The notes under the pieces: model-generated
The model's database searches: none
What the model was told of the DNA's origin: nothing
Seen by the model: the letters and a program-made list of their open reading frames with translations, nothing else
Shown here: one piece after another, positions 25,522 through 36,800 of the stretch
How positions within the stretch are numbered: the first letter of the stretch is position 1
How the letters are laid out: every line of letters starts with the position of its first letter
Source: Apodemus sylvaticus
Lineage: Eukaryota; Chordata; Mammalia; Rodentia; Muridae
DNA length: 64,000 bases
Reading direction: 5' to 3'
NCBI RefSeq assembly: GCF_947179515.1
Contig: NC_067472.1
Coordinates: 83,268,291-83,332,290 of the forward strand
Program-made: the position numbers and the translations under genes

Positions 25522-25540
25522 TGTGTGTGTGTGTGTACAC
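25328..25540. repeat. (CA)n, (CT)n and (GT)n cluster
   Basis: A CA run lies at 25328-25383, a CT run at 25438-25478 and a GT run at 25479-25540 with one A interruption. The CA and GT blocks are inverted complements about 95 bp apart. Confidence 0.97.
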
Positions 25541-25780
25541 GTGTAAGCGTAGGCTGAAGATCAATGTCTGGTGTTCTCCTCTGCTGCTCTCCACCTTACT
25601 TTTTTAACCACTAAATCTGGATCGTGCCCATTTGACAGGACTGGCTGGGCAGCAGTCCCTCGGGACTCATGTGTCTCTGCCTCCCTGATGATGGAATTAT
25701 TGGCTCAAGCCACCTCTGTGAACTCAGATCCTCATTTTTATGTCACAAACACTTATCAACTGATCTCTTTTCCCAGCCCC
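25541..25780 (-). repeat. B3 SINE
   Basis: cagcagtccctcgggactca, a B1-like centre (gtctctgcctccctgatgat) and caactgatctcttttcccag, the reversed head. The GT run to its left is its tail. Confidence 0.6.
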
Positions 25781-26859
25781 TGTGTAACTTTAAAAACAAA
25801 TCTGAACAATATATAATATTACCATAAGTACACATGAGTTTCAGAAGATATCAATATTATCCCTAGTAACTTAACAGATGTTTTTTAACTTGGCCCTTTT
25901 GGATAACAGACATCAAATCTATGGTGTAGAGTTATGTCTGCCTCAAATTGACTGTGACACTCCCTTCCTGCTGGCTTGCTTATACAGTGCTAGACCCTGT
26001 ATGCTACAATACCACCCATGCTGGAGAGAGGTACCCCTTAGTGCAATAGTGACATACAAATTATGGGGGTAACCAACTGCTTTCTGGTTGAATTTGAGGC
26101 TAGTTTCACCTGATTGAAAGCCTATGACTGGGAATATCATAGGCCCACATGGGAGAATATGCTGTTGTTGATTTACTAAGTGCTCTCACTGTCAAACTGC
26201 CTTCTAAATATTTGTATTTATACCTATAGATGTATATATCTCAGATTTTGTCAGAGAAGCTTCTTTTTTTGCTGTGGGTTCTGACTTATAACTGGCCTAA
26301 GTGCTGAGTCTAAGTAGCTGAGTTCTCAGGGATGTATGGGTCATTTATATCAACCTCCCCATACAAGGCTCAGGGAACATCACAGAAAATATGTAAGAGC
26401 CAGTTGATGTGGAAGACAACTGGAAAACACTCATATCTGGATATAGCATGGCCGTTGCATACAGCAACCCACAGAAGCTGCGGTTACCTGCACAAGACCA
26501 AGCCAATCCCAATACCAGAAAGGTTTGGGGATAGAGGCGCAAAGCCCAATTTCTAAAGAAGGAGCAACTGGCAGATGGTGGCAGCCCAGGTGGGGGATTC
26601 ACTCCCCTTTTGGAATGTGGCCCTTGGTAGGTTGTTCCTGCCCCAGTGAATGGCCCTCCATATGTGGGAACATTAACTGGAGGGAGGAAGTTATTACTAA
26701 CAATTAAAAAAACATGAAGATGGGAATGAGATGGGGCCAGGTGCTAGCACTAGAAGCATTTGGAAGAAGGTAATGGTGGAAAAATACGATCACTATATAC
26801 TGTATGAAATATAAATATAAATGTGGGGATCTTTCAAAGACTAAATAGAAAATATCATT

Positions 26860-27500
26860 ATTTTAGAAAGACTGGTGTCTGCTGTGCAGGCACTGCAGGT
26901 AAGACAACCTTTCCAGTAACCATGAGTTTACTCTCCAAATGGCTCCGCTCTTGCAAGTTTGCAGGACTGAGCGACACATCTGGAACACAATGGTTTCACA
27001 CTTGCGTCTGCCCTTATATCATTTTCACAGGTCTTAACAAAATGTTTGTGTCACCCTCTGTCGTCGTTCTGCAAATGATCACAGCGCTTGTTGAGAGTGT
27101 GTTATTTTTCTGGGCCAGATCTGATCCTGCGGACTTGGGGGAGGGAGGTGCAAAGCCCCAAGGCTGGCTCTTTTCATCTTCTGAAGGGAGAGAGCAGACT
27201 CGTGGCCGTGTTCTTCTGTTTAAGGGGACTGAGCCACGTTCTTAGCCAGATTGTGCAAAATGTTCAAAGTCGGTGTTGGAATACATAACTGCATTAATTC
27301 CAAACCACCGTTGGCACCATGAGAGTGGCAAAGGATTACTCTGCTTTAAATGATCATAGAGGTGTTTGTGATTCTGTTTTGCTTTCATGATGGGCTGTTA
27401 TTCTGTCTGCGATTTATTTAATGCTGCATCCCCAGTCTGCAAGAGAACTCTCAATTATTATAACAGTTTCCATGGCAACATATGATCTATTCTCTCTTAT
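26860..27500. promoter_or_regulatory. Repeat-free block, candidate noncoding regulatory element
   Basis: About 640 bp without recognisable repeats. It is richer in CpG-containing words than its surroundings (gtctgcccttatatc, tgtcgtcgttctgc, ctcgtggccgtg). It contains gtttccatggcaac at 27466-27479, an RFX X-box-like palindrome with one imperfect base. Regulatory function is inference; no conservation data were available. Confidence 0.3.
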
Positions 27501-28020
27501 TTGCTCACTATCCCCCAATGATCCACTCTCCCACTACCCTCCCCAACCCACCCCAACCTCAATTCTTTCCAGAAGCCCCCACGGCACTTCCATTCCCACC
27601 AGCAATTCTCCAGCCTATATTGTTCAGTGATCAGAAGCATGTGCATGGTACACTGACTTTTGAGTTAACAAGGACAAAAATAAGAATGGTAAATGAGCCC
27701 AGAGAGACTAGAAAGAAGCAAATTCAATTAGTGAAAGTTCATATACGGAGGCCGAGTCAGCGAGGGGCCACAGAAGTGGGCAAACTTGGGAGGACACGCG
27801 GCTTCCTAGTGTTTATCTTTTTAATGTAATTTTAATTGTGAGCCATGTAAATACAAGGCTGGCTTAAAATATAATTGGAGAGGAAAGAAGTGAGAAAAGA
27901 CCATGAGTGACTGTGGAGTTTCTTGGGTGGTGGCAATGTTTGAGGCTGTGCTGACTGATGTGGGTCGTAGCATTTTCATGGGGAGAGTATAATGATATGA
28001 AAATTCCATCTCAAAAAAGC

Positions 28021-28024
<4 letters not shown>

Positions 28025-28056
<32 letters not shown>

Positions 28057-28080
28057 TGTGTGCGCGCGCACGCACGTGTG
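28025..28080. repeat. (GT)n microsatellite
   Basis: GT run 28025-28052, followed by a gtgcgcgcgcacgcacg stretch with Z-DNA potential. Confidence 0.95.
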
Positions 28081-28124
28081 CAAGTGTACACACAACGAGT
28101 GACTCAGTTTTCTTTTCTATGAGT

Positions 28125-28345
28125 TGGTGGTCTGACTACACTGCCCATCCAGCCTGACTCCTGAGCTCAAATAATCCTCAGCTTTTTGAGTAGCTATATG
28201 TGGACATCACAGCACCCGACTCAAAAATTAATTTTTAAAACTCTTGCATGAGGCTGAGTACAGTATTGCTCTCCTATGACCTCAGCGCCTGAGAGGATGA
28301 GGCAGAAGGCTGAAAGTTTAAGCCCAGCCCAGGTTACACAGGTCA
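28125..28345. repeat. Proto-B1-like fragments, opposed
   Basis: A reversed B1-like piece at 28125-28230 (gagctcaaataatcctcagc) is followed by a forward piece at 28250-28345 (gaggatgaggcagaaggctg, then aagcccagcccaggttacac). Both are weak matches. Confidence 0.45.
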
Positions 28346-28362
28346 AAGGTCAAAGGTTAAAG
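28340..28362 (+). promoter_or_regulatory. Triple nuclear-receptor half-site (DR1)
   Basis: AGGTCA at 28340 and AGGTCA at 28347 are spaced by one A, a perfect DR1. A third related half-site, AGGTTA, follows at 28354 with the same one-base spacing. DR1 is the classic site for PPAR/RXR, HNF4 and COUP-TF. Binding here is not shown. Confidence 0.35.
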
Positions 28363-29182
28363 ATGATACAAAACAGTTCTTCCTACTGGCCTCAGCCTGT
28401 CAGAATTTCCTCTTCCTTTAGGCCACTTTCTTCTTCAGCACTGAAGAAACTGCTCCACTTTGAAACCCACTCTTCCTGATATTTGCAACACCCTGACTCT
28501 TCCCCTCGTATCTCATCTCCAGGCTTGTGTAGATTCCTCCTTTCCCACCAAGGGGCGTCTCTCTTCCTGCCAGCTTTCCTTCCTAACTCTGTCTGGGCAC
28601 AGGTCTCACTTGTTCACTTACTGCATTTTACTGCCCACCTGCCACGTGCCAGCTTCTATGGACTGCAGCAGGCATCGGTCTTCCCAGCATCTCTAGATTC
28701 TTTATTACCATAATCGAGTTCACTGGATCCCCGCAATCCAACCCTAGTCAAATTCACCGACCCACATCCAACTTGCTCATTGCTTCTTGGAAATTCATAC
28801 TGTGGTGTAGACCACAGCCAGCTCACTGCCTGTTGTCTAACCTCGTGGGCCTCAGTGCTGCGTGGCTGTCCCTTTGGGGTCTATCCCTCCTTCACATACT
28901 TACTTATTCCAGGCTGGGGCTCTTCAGACTCTGAGACAGCATTTTCATACTCTATTGAATCTCAGCAGAAAACCCAGCCATGGGCAAGAGGAAATGCAAG
29001 CGTGCAGCCTAGCTGAATGAATTGGCTCCATAGATCCCAAAATCCAGAGTTGAAGTCAACAGGGAAAGATCTTTCTCTTCAGGCACGTAGATCTTAGATC
29101 AGAAATAGGGGCAGACTGATACAGAAATCAGACTGTCATTCATTAATGGTTTCCAAAAGAGTTGAAAATAGAATGGAGAATG

Positions 29183-29290
29183 GCTGGACAAGGTGATAGG
29201 TGCCAATAATCCTGGCACTAGGAGGGAGGGCTGAGGCAGGAGGATTGTGGGTTGGAACCCAGCATGGGCTATGACATAGGCTATGTCAGA
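29183..29290 (+). repeat. Proto-B1/B1 fragment
   Basis: gccaataatcctggcactag, then gctgaggcaggaggattgtg and aacccagcatgggctatga. Confidence 0.7.
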
Positions 29291-30149
29291 TAGCAGAAAG
29301 AGCAAGTGGCTATTTTAAGCGGTTGGTCAGGGAAGACCACACAGCAGCGATGTCCAAGTAGAGGTGTGAATTAGGACAATGAGCCAGCCATGCACAGAGT
29401 TGAGGCTGTCGTTAAAGTTCCATGGGAAGAGAGAAATCGGCTTGATTCAGGCACCCAACACCCACCATTGTGCCTAGAATACACTGGGTGACGAGGAGGA
29501 AATGAAGCAAAAACAGTTGAGCAGGAAACAAGGATCAATGTGAGCTGTAAGGATTAGTAAACCAAGAGTGAGAACGAGGCAGGAAGGGATCTGAACGTGG
29601 CCTAACCTAAGGTACGTGGTAAATAATAACTCTAGCTAAGGGAAGGTTGCGACACACCAGTTAGGAGCTTCTGACAAGGTTTAGCTGAGGGCCACGCTGT
29701 TGAAGATGGAGTAGTTAGCAGGTGCTGAATAAGCTTTGACAGGCCAAACAGGATTGACTAGTGGATTGTATGTAGCACGGATGTGCGCAGGGGTGGTATA
29801 AGGACAAAGAGAGAGAATGGGCGGTGGGGAGGGGGGATTCGAGGATAACTCAGTTTTCTGGTTTATGTTTCAGAGAAGAAAAAGAAATTTATATTTTTTG
29901 CACACCTGAGTTCACGGGATGAGATTTATACCAGACATATTTGTGGCACACTAAGGGATTCAAAGACTCCAAACAACACTAAACAAGTCAGGAATACTTA
30001 TAACACAATCTCAACTCTGGTAACACAGCATCTCGTGATATCCATAAAAGCATCCAGGATCTCTCTATGAGTCCCACAGTCATCCTTCAACGGTGCTGCT
30101 GCTGCTCAAAAGGAAGCACTCCCATTCTCTGCTGCCACCATGAGCTCTT

Positions 30150-30480
30150 CCAAGAGCAACCCTGATCATGTCACTTCCCTGCTTAAAAACTTACAATGGC
30201 TCCCCACTGCGCTGTGAATAAAATCCACACTTACCTTCCTAGCTCATCAGCATCCAACCAACCAACCCGACTGGGCCCCTGCTTCCCTCTGCAACCTTAC
30301 AGCATCTTGCTCATGTCATTGAGGGCTCGGTGCCTCCTGACGACCCCTAGAAGGTCCTCCTGCTCATGTCACCATGGACCCAGTGCCTTCTGACGGCACT
30401 AAGAATGCACCAAGCTCTTCCCACCTTGGGATGCTGGCACTACTGTTCCCTCTGCTGGAAGAGCCTTTCCTTGCCCTGGC
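30150..30480 (+). repeat. L2 LINE remnant, left part
   Basis: catgtcacttccctgcttaa, acaatggctccccactgcgc, tgaataaaatccacactta and gttccctctgctggaagagc match the L2 3' consensus in order. It is interrupted by a SINE and resumes at 30666-30760. Confidence 0.7.
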
Positions 30481-30665
30481 TTATATTTAGAGACTCGTGT
30501 ATTTCAGACTGTCCTTGAACTCACTGCGCAGCTGAGGAGGATCATTCTGCCTCTACCACCTGAGCCCCCAATTTTATGTCTGGTTTACACAATGCTAGGG
30601 ACCAGAATCTGAACTTCATGCACGCTCAGCAAGGACTCTGGTAACTGAGCTACATCCCCAGGCCC
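30481..30665 (-). repeat. B1-like and ID-like SINE inside L2
   Basis: B1-like tcagactgtccttgaactca is followed by a reversed tRNA-type head (actgagctacatccccaggc). It splits the L2 copy, so it inserted later. Confidence 0.6.
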
Positions 30666-30760
30666 TCTTCCCTTGCTCTGAATGTATGGCTCATTCCCAT
30701 TCCTTACATCTCCTTCTCAGATCATGTGAGTTCGTCCCTCTCAGCAGATAGGTAACATAA
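30666..30760 (+). repeat. L2 LINE remnant, right part
   Basis: atggctcattcccattcctt and acatctccttctcagatcat continue the L2 consensus after the nested SINE. It ends about 100 bp from the exon 9 donor. Confidence 0.5.
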
Positions 30761-30863
30761 ACCTTTGTTTTCTTCATGCTATTCAGTGCAGGCTACAACG
30801 TGAGTTTATTTATGTCCCTTTTCCCCCACCCAAAGTGGGTGCTGCCACCGAGTCATACCATAC

Positions 30864-31010
30864 CTTGCCAAAGCTGCCTTTCCCCAGCACCATCAGGAAG
30901 TTAAAATCGGTCAATTTCATCCGGTCCCTGTTGCCATTGTTGTCAAATTTGGAGATAGTGTTAGCTGTCTTTTCTTCTGGCGCCTTGGTACCCTGGCCAA
31001 TCTTGGCTCT
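30864..31010 (-). CDS. Prkcb: Prkcb exon 9: V3 hinge and glycine-rich ATP loop
   Basis: This 147-bp exon gives 49 whole codons, residues about 307-355. The first half (RAKIGQGTKAPEEK onward) is the protease-sensitive V3 hinge between the regulatory and catalytic halves. It contains T314 and T324, known autophosphorylation positions in PKC beta. The second half opens the kinase domain: MKLTDFNFLMVLGKGSFGK holds the GxGxxG nucleotide-binding loop, completed by V356 of exon 10. The acceptor is CTTCCTCCAG|AGAGCC and the donor GGCAAG|GTATGG, phase 0 at both ends. Human PKC beta reads KISQGTKVPEEKTTNTVS in the hinge, so the G, A, A and I here point to a rodent. An L2 fragment ends about 100 bp past the donor. 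Confidence 0.98.
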
Positions 31011-31479
31011 CTGGAGGAAGAAGAGAACACAGGATGAGGGCTGAGGATGCTCTGGTAGGAAGATTTATGGGCTCAGCAGATGCTGTGACTCCAACAGCCA
31101 GACACCCATCCTGTGCAATGCATGACGGTACATCTCTCCACAAATGTACAAGGTTGAGGCCGTTCTGGGCCTGTGTCTCTCTCTCTCTCTCTTTATCCCT
31201 CAAATCACATTCTTGTCCAGGAATTGTCATGTCTCCCTTCTCGTAGGCTCTGGGATTCGCTAACTTATTTCCTCTCCATGAGCACTGCCTGTTAGCATCC
31301 ATCTGTCACCTAGAAGACCCACACTGGTTTCTCTCCTACAAGGCTTCACAGTAGCCAATAGGAAGCTTCTCATACAACTGAGTCACCTGCTGCCAGAAGT
31401 GCTTCATCTTGCATTTGTTGCACTGTAAGAGGCCCTCCCAGTTGTCATCCTTAAACAGCTGCTAGTAATTTCTGTCCTC

Positions 31480-31600
31480 ACTCACTTTGCTTTCTTCACA
31501 CAGACTTATGTCACCATCTTTGTTTCCCTTCACACCAGAATGTAAGCTTCCGGAGGGCAGGGGCTGTGCCAGTTTATTTTTTTGCTGATTCTCGAGTATC
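31480..31600 (+). repeat. L2 LINE 3' remnant
   Basis: aatgtaagcttccggagggc, then aggggctgtgccag, is typical of the L2 3' end. Confidence 0.55.
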
Positions 31601-31737
31601 TGGATAAGTATATGGGACAGGACAGCGCACTTGACAAATGAACCTTTCTGTACCTCAGTCCCCCTGCAAGGTGAGGGAGACAGTGCCATGCATTCTTTGT
31701 AGGCAGACCCCAGTGAATGGCCACCGCTATCATTGTT

Positions 31738-31913
31738 TGTTGTTGTTGTTTGTTTGTTTTTTGTTTGAGACAGGGTTTTTTCTCTGTATAGCCTTAGCTG
31801 TCCTGAAACTCACTCTGTAGACCAGGCTAATCTTGAACTCAGAACTCCACCTGCCTCTGCCTTTGCCTCCCACATGCTGGGATTAAAGGCATGCACCACC
31901 ACTGCCCGGCTAT
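31738..31913 (-). repeat. B1 SINE
   Basis: GTTT-rich tail, then gtagaccaggctaatcttga and gctgggattaaaggcatgca. Confidence 0.9.
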
Positions 31914-31972
31914 CACTGTTTCTTATTTCATGTGTTTTGATGACTGACAACAAAATGCTTCTTGGAGTTTGG

Positions 31973-31975
<3 letters not shown>

Positions 31976-32013
<38 letters not shown>

Positions 32014-32068
32014 GTGTGGTGGTGGTGGTGGTGGTGGTGGTGGTGGTGTGTGTGTGTGTGTGTGTGTG
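31976..32068. repeat. (CT)n-(GGT)n-(GT)n compound microsatellite
   Basis: CT units at 31976-32008, about eleven GGT units at 32015-32047 and GT units to 32068, abutting one another. Confidence 0.97.
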
Positions 32069-32395
32069 AGTGGTGTGTAAGTGGGGGTGTGAGTATGTGC
32101 CTGGCACAGTACACAATCAGAGGTAAGAGGCAACCTTGGATGTTAGTCCTCCTTGTCTACTTTTTCTGAGGCGAGGTCGCTCTTATCATCTGCCACCTTG
32201 TGCACCAGGCTGGCTGGCTCTTGAGTTCGTTCTAGGGAGTTTACTGTCTTAGCCTCTCATCTCTCCCTGGAAGCACTGGGATTAAAAATGCATGTAATAA
32301 GCATCCCTGGCTTTACATCAGTTTGTGGAGAGTCAAACCTGGGACCTTGTGATTGCACAGGTGCTTTAGGACCTGAGCCATGCCCCCACCAACCC
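32069..32395 (-). repeat. B3 SINE
   Basis: It has B3 wording: tttttctgaggcgaggtcgc, caccaggctggctggctctt, ctggaagcactgggattaaa, and a reversed head (acctgagccatgccccca). Confidence 0.65.
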
Positions 32396-33292
32396 CTTCC
32401 TGAAGTTTTGAATGCCAATGAAGACGACTCATCTGATCAAGGAGCTCCCACTGGCTGCCTTGCTATAGGTGCTCGGGGTAGATCGGGGAGCAAAAGAGAT
32501 ACTGGTGCTCAAAGAAGGCACACCATGCAGGGACTGCATCCTCCGTGCTGCCTTCTAAGAACTATGTCAGCTTTAACCCAGGTAAAGAATCTCTATTGGC
32601 AACAGAGCAACACTTACAGGTGAGAAATCCAAGCACACGGAGTGGACTAAACATTGACCCAGCTGTGTGGAGCTCAAGGGTCAGGCAGAGGTGTCGGAGA
32701 CAGAACCACTGGGCTACGGGGACCTCGTCAACTGCATCAAGGAGCCCTGGCTGTTCCTGGGCATGCCTTGCTGCCTCTGAAAGGGTTTTCAGAAGGACCA
32801 TGGGGCCAACCTACTCAGAAGGTCACTCTGGTAAAGTGGAAGAAGTCGGGTGGTGGCTCTAAGTGTGGAGGCCTTGACGAAGGAGCTGTAGTCATCAGGT
32901 GGCACTTGTGGGGACTGCGCTGGATTCATGTGTTTTCAGTGTGGGCAGAATGGAGTGGATGTTTGTGGGACATGGACTCCATCACTGTGGGGGCAGACAC
33001 AGAGAGAGAGAAGGAAAGCAGGAAAGGAGAGGTTCTATTCTGAGCCGTTGGGCACTTGCTAATCTTTCCACCAGGGTGAGAAGTCATTTGAGGGGCTCGG
33101 TGAGGAGACACAACTGCTGAGGAGTATGATTTTAGAGTGTGGGGAACCACGTTCCTTCCACACAAAGGCCATGTCAGATCTGTTTCCTCCTCGTACGCTA
33201 TGTATCCTGCTACCGACATTCAGAGAGCAGGACTGCAAAGCTCCCAATGCTTTCCATCTTCTTAATTAGCGTCTTAAAATATTGAAGTTGGG

Positions 33293-33640
33293 ACCTGGGG
33301 AGATAGCTCAGTTGGTAAAATGTTTGCCTTGCGAACACACAGACCTGAGTTCCTGCCTCAGAATCTACATTAATAAAAAGTCGGGCATGGTGATACATGC
33401 TGGTAATACCAGGGCTGGGGAGGTAGAGAGGGAGGATGGCTCCCTGGAGTTCACTGGGCAGCAGCGTGGCCCACTCTATGAGTTCAGGCAATTGAGAGAC
33501 CCTGTCTCAAAATAAAGGTGGATGGATGGTGTCTGAGGAAGGACACCGAGGTTTTCTTCTGGCTTCCATGTGTACATAGATACACATGTGGACCAGCATA
33601 TACATGCATACACATACACAGATAAAAACAGATAATTGAT
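33293..33640 (+). repeat. B4 (ID-B1 fusion) SINE
   Basis: ID/tRNA-like head acctggggagatagctcagt, B1-like part (gggcatggtgatacatgctg, agagaccctgtctcaaaata), then a tail with cttctggcttccatgtgtac and ACAT repeats. Confidence 0.8.
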
Positions 33641-34543
33641 ATGTAAGCATTTAAATGCACAGATCTTAAGTGTACCCTTCTGGTGGATTTTGACAATAAA
33701 CATTTACCCATGCCCCAAACAAGATAGAGAAGAAGGCCAAATCCCTAAGGAGGTTTGCAGCTGATCTTCCCTAACTAACAATGAAGTCAACCTTTGCTCT
33801 GGTTTCTATTCTCATAGGTTGGAGTTCTCTGTTCTTGAATTTCATCCAAATAGAATCAAAGTGTATAAACCCTTTCACGTCCTCCTTCCTCCTCTCATCA
33901 GAACGTTCTTGAAACCCTTCTACAAGGTTGTACAAACCAGGAAACCCTCGCCAGGTTGCTGAAAATGCATTGATGGCATTGATCTTTCTCTTGTTGATGG
34001 GTGTTGGTGCCATTTGAGGCTCCTAATGAAGCAATTGGCCCAGTCTTCAGACTAGTTTTTTTTTTTAATAGTAAGATATAATATTTAAGCCTAAGATACC
34101 CAACAAGCAGCGCGTATGGGTTAAGGGCAAAAATATCTGAGAGACAAGGGGTTGGGGTCCTGGGGAGGAGGAGATGAGTCAGACATGAGATCATCTCATC
34201 TGGGTGGAGACTTCACATGAGAAAGGAGCCGGACAAGGGCTGCCTCGTTCTTGGACCACATCCTCACCCCATCCTGAATCACCCCTCCAGCTTCCTGGGT
34301 TTTTCCTGACTGATACAAGCTTCCCTCACTACCTCATTGCTTGATCGCTGTGTCTCCCATTACTTGGTAGCTGACTCATGATGCATTGGGCTTCTTGTTT
34401 CTCGCTCTGCTTCTGCTCAGCCATTGTGCACATGTGTGTCCACTGGGAGGTCCTAGAACACAATCCCCTTTGAAACGAAAGGGGAGAGAGAGCTCATGCT
34501 TTTTCCACTTGGATTTGCAGCAATTGGCTGAAGTTGGGCTTTT

Positions 34544-34768
34544 TCTTCTTTCATTTGATTTTTATTTTATGTGCATACTTGTTTTGTCTGTATGTGCGTC
34601 AGTGCACTATGTGCATGCGGGCCTGTGGAGGCCAGAAGAGGACATCAGAATCCCTGGAACAAGAGTTACACACAGCTGTGAGACACATAAGGGTGTGATA
34701 GAATTTTAACCGTGTCCTCTAGAAGAGCAACCAGTACTCTTAACCACTGAGCCATCTCTCCAAGCCCT
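34544..34768 (-). repeat. B3/B2 SINE
   Basis: tgcatgcgggcctgtggagg, ccagaagaggacatcagaat, ccactgagccatctctccaa. The order is full length and reversed. Confidence 0.9.
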
Positions 34769-34841
34769 CAAATAGCCAAATTTTAAAAATCTTTGTGTGT
34801 GTGTGTGTGTATGGGGGGGGGGGTTTCTATGTTTGTGTGCT

Positions 34842-35150
34842 GTGGTTTAGATAAAGTTCATGTGCTGGAAGCTTGGTCCCAGGATATGACATGAGAGGTG
34901 ATGTAACCTTTAAGAGGTGGAACCTTGAGAGAAGTGTGTGTGACTGGGATGCCACCCTTGGGAAGAAATGCTGGATTCATGGAGTTATTTCTCCCAAGAG
35001 CAGCCTTTATAAAGCAAAGGCACCTGTGTGCTGAGCCCCTTCTGCATGCATCCAGTTCTTCTTTTCTCAGATAGTGGGATCCAGACAAGGTGGTTCCCAC
35101 CAGAATCCACACTGATAGGCCCATGCAGCCTTTAAGCCTCCAAAATGTGG
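34842..35150 (+). repeat. MaLR-type LTR remnant
   Basis: tgctgtggtttagataaagt, gtgctggaagcttggtccc, gtaacctttaagaggtggaa and a tail of cagcctttaagcctccaaaa follow the order of MST/MLT-type MaLR LTRs. It is an old LTR without coding parts. Confidence 0.55.
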
Positions 35151-35334
35151 GGGGAGGGGAGGGCTTTATTTTAAATTGCCTACATTCGGCACATGGTTAC
35201 AGAAACAGCCTATTAGTTCAATATCTAGAATCTAAATAAGAAGTCTATTCTGCTCAACATTTGCTGTTACTTTAATATTTAAATCAGATGCCAACTGTTG
35301 AAGATGTGGAGCAGTCTTCAGACTAAATCTAGAC

Positions 35335-35425
35335 TTGGGGGTGGAGATGTAGTTCAATAGTTGAGTGCTTTCCTGACACGAACGAGGCCCTGTGCTCTCT
35401 CCTTACTACTAAAAACAAAACTACA
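35335..35425 (+). repeat. ID-like SINE
   Basis: gggggtggagatgtagttca, then gagtgctttcctgacacgaa and an A-rich tail; tRNA-Ala/BC1-derived type. Confidence 0.65.
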
Positions 35426-36489
35426 AAACCAGACTCCTGGCCTCTTCTAAACAAGAGGCTTTCTCTTTAGAAGAAAGCCTGGCAACACTCAGTAGCCTGG
35501 GCTTCTCCTTATTATCTACACGCTTCCTGAAATCATGGAGGGCTGTTCCCCCGACCCTGTGAGCCTTCGGAGGACATGAACCTATCATAGATCTCTCTAC
35601 AGATCTCAGAGTTGCAGGTGCTGCACAGGTCCTGCATCAAAGAGAGGGCAAGATAAAATGAAAGTCACAGCAGAAACAACCGTCCACCAGCGGCGGTCTT
35701 TCATGTTTGCAATTTGGAGCCAGAGAAGCCTGCACAGAATTGAAGCGGAAAGCACCCCTTCCAAGTGGAGCGTATCACTTTGCATTATGTCCTAGGGAAC
35801 CACAAAGGCTCCAAATTCTATCTCAGATGATCAACACCTGTCCTGACCTCAGGCCCCTTTGTACCCCACCCCTCTAAGTACACTCCCAGCTACCCCAGAA
35901 AGCATCGGGGTGCCTGGAGAGGCTCCCACCTGCCCCAGGAGAATGTGCTGAGCTTGGTTGATTCCCAGGGAGGATCTGGCAACACCATCACCAGTATTCG
36001 CCTGAATGCTTATGGTGCAGCAGGTGCTTCTAGAGGCATGACGTCATTCAATCCTCATGTAATCTTTCCAGAGTGTCAGAATCCCTGTGTTACAGATGTT
36101 ACAGAGTTGAAAGCTCTGGGCTGCTGCCCACCCCCTCCTCACCCATCTTATTAGGGGTGGGTGCCTCCGCTAGTGAGTGAAGAGGGCTGTGGGTGAGGCC
36201 AGGGACACTCAGCAAGGAAACTCCCCTAGTTTTCTTTTACTAGGAGGCTAGGGGAAGGACAAGCAAGTCCAGCTGCGTTTAGCAGCATCAACTTGATCTG
36301 ATAGTCACTCCCAGTAGCAGCAGATTCACACAGCCACGGGAATAAAACTGTTGAGGAAGTTCTCCCCATACTCAACATGTACAGAGACCCCTTACCTTTG
36401 ATTCCAAAACAATACAGTACTGGCCATTTAGAGACCATTGCAATGTAATGTGTATTCTAAGTCATCTGGATTGGTTTAAAGCACCTGGG

Positions 36490-36491
36490 AG

Positions 36492-36532
<41 letters not shown>
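36490..36532. repeat. (CA)n microsatellite
   Basis: About 20 uninterrupted CA units. Confidence 0.98.
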
Positions 36533-36533
<1 letters not shown>

Positions 36534-36695
36534 GGCATTCTGTATGTCTCTAGATTTAGATATCTGCTGGGGACAGGGCTCTGGCACCAATCTCTCACTG
36601 ACATAAAGGGACACCATCCTTACCCACCCCCTTCCTTTCCTCACCGCCTGCTCCTGACAAGGCTTGTGGGGGACAGTTCCTAAATCAACTACTAT

Positions 36696-36800
36696 CACTT
36701 GACTTGTGATTTTGAGATAGGGCCTCACAGTGTAGCCCAGGCTTGTTACTAACTCTATCCTCCTGCCTCGGCCTCCCAAGTACTGGAAATAGAAATGCAC
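36696..36800 (-). repeat. B1 SINE fragment
   Basis: gagatagggcctcacagtgt, agcccaggcttgttactaac, ggcctcccaagtactggaaa. Confidence 0.75.

Larger units (their letters stand above)
8424..30863 (-). other. Prkcb: Prkcb intron 9
   Basis: This is a 22.4-kb intron between the glycine-rich loop exon and the catalytic-lysine exon, phase 0. It holds most of the repeats in the window, a duplicated 385-bp unit and a repeat-poor block around 26860-27500. Within 8424-9420, 9650-11050, 11220-12110, 17780-18930, 19610-20580, 23060-24940, 25780-26860 and 28480-29180 I recognise nothing apart from short low-complexity runs. Confidence 0.95.

Noticed and set aside
33293..33370. tRNA gene from the internal box A/B-like sequence
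   Set aside because: The tRNA-like part belongs to a B4/ID SINE with a B1 half and A-rich tail. It lacks a cloverleaf with a proper acceptor stem. The same holds for the other ID- and B2-type heads.
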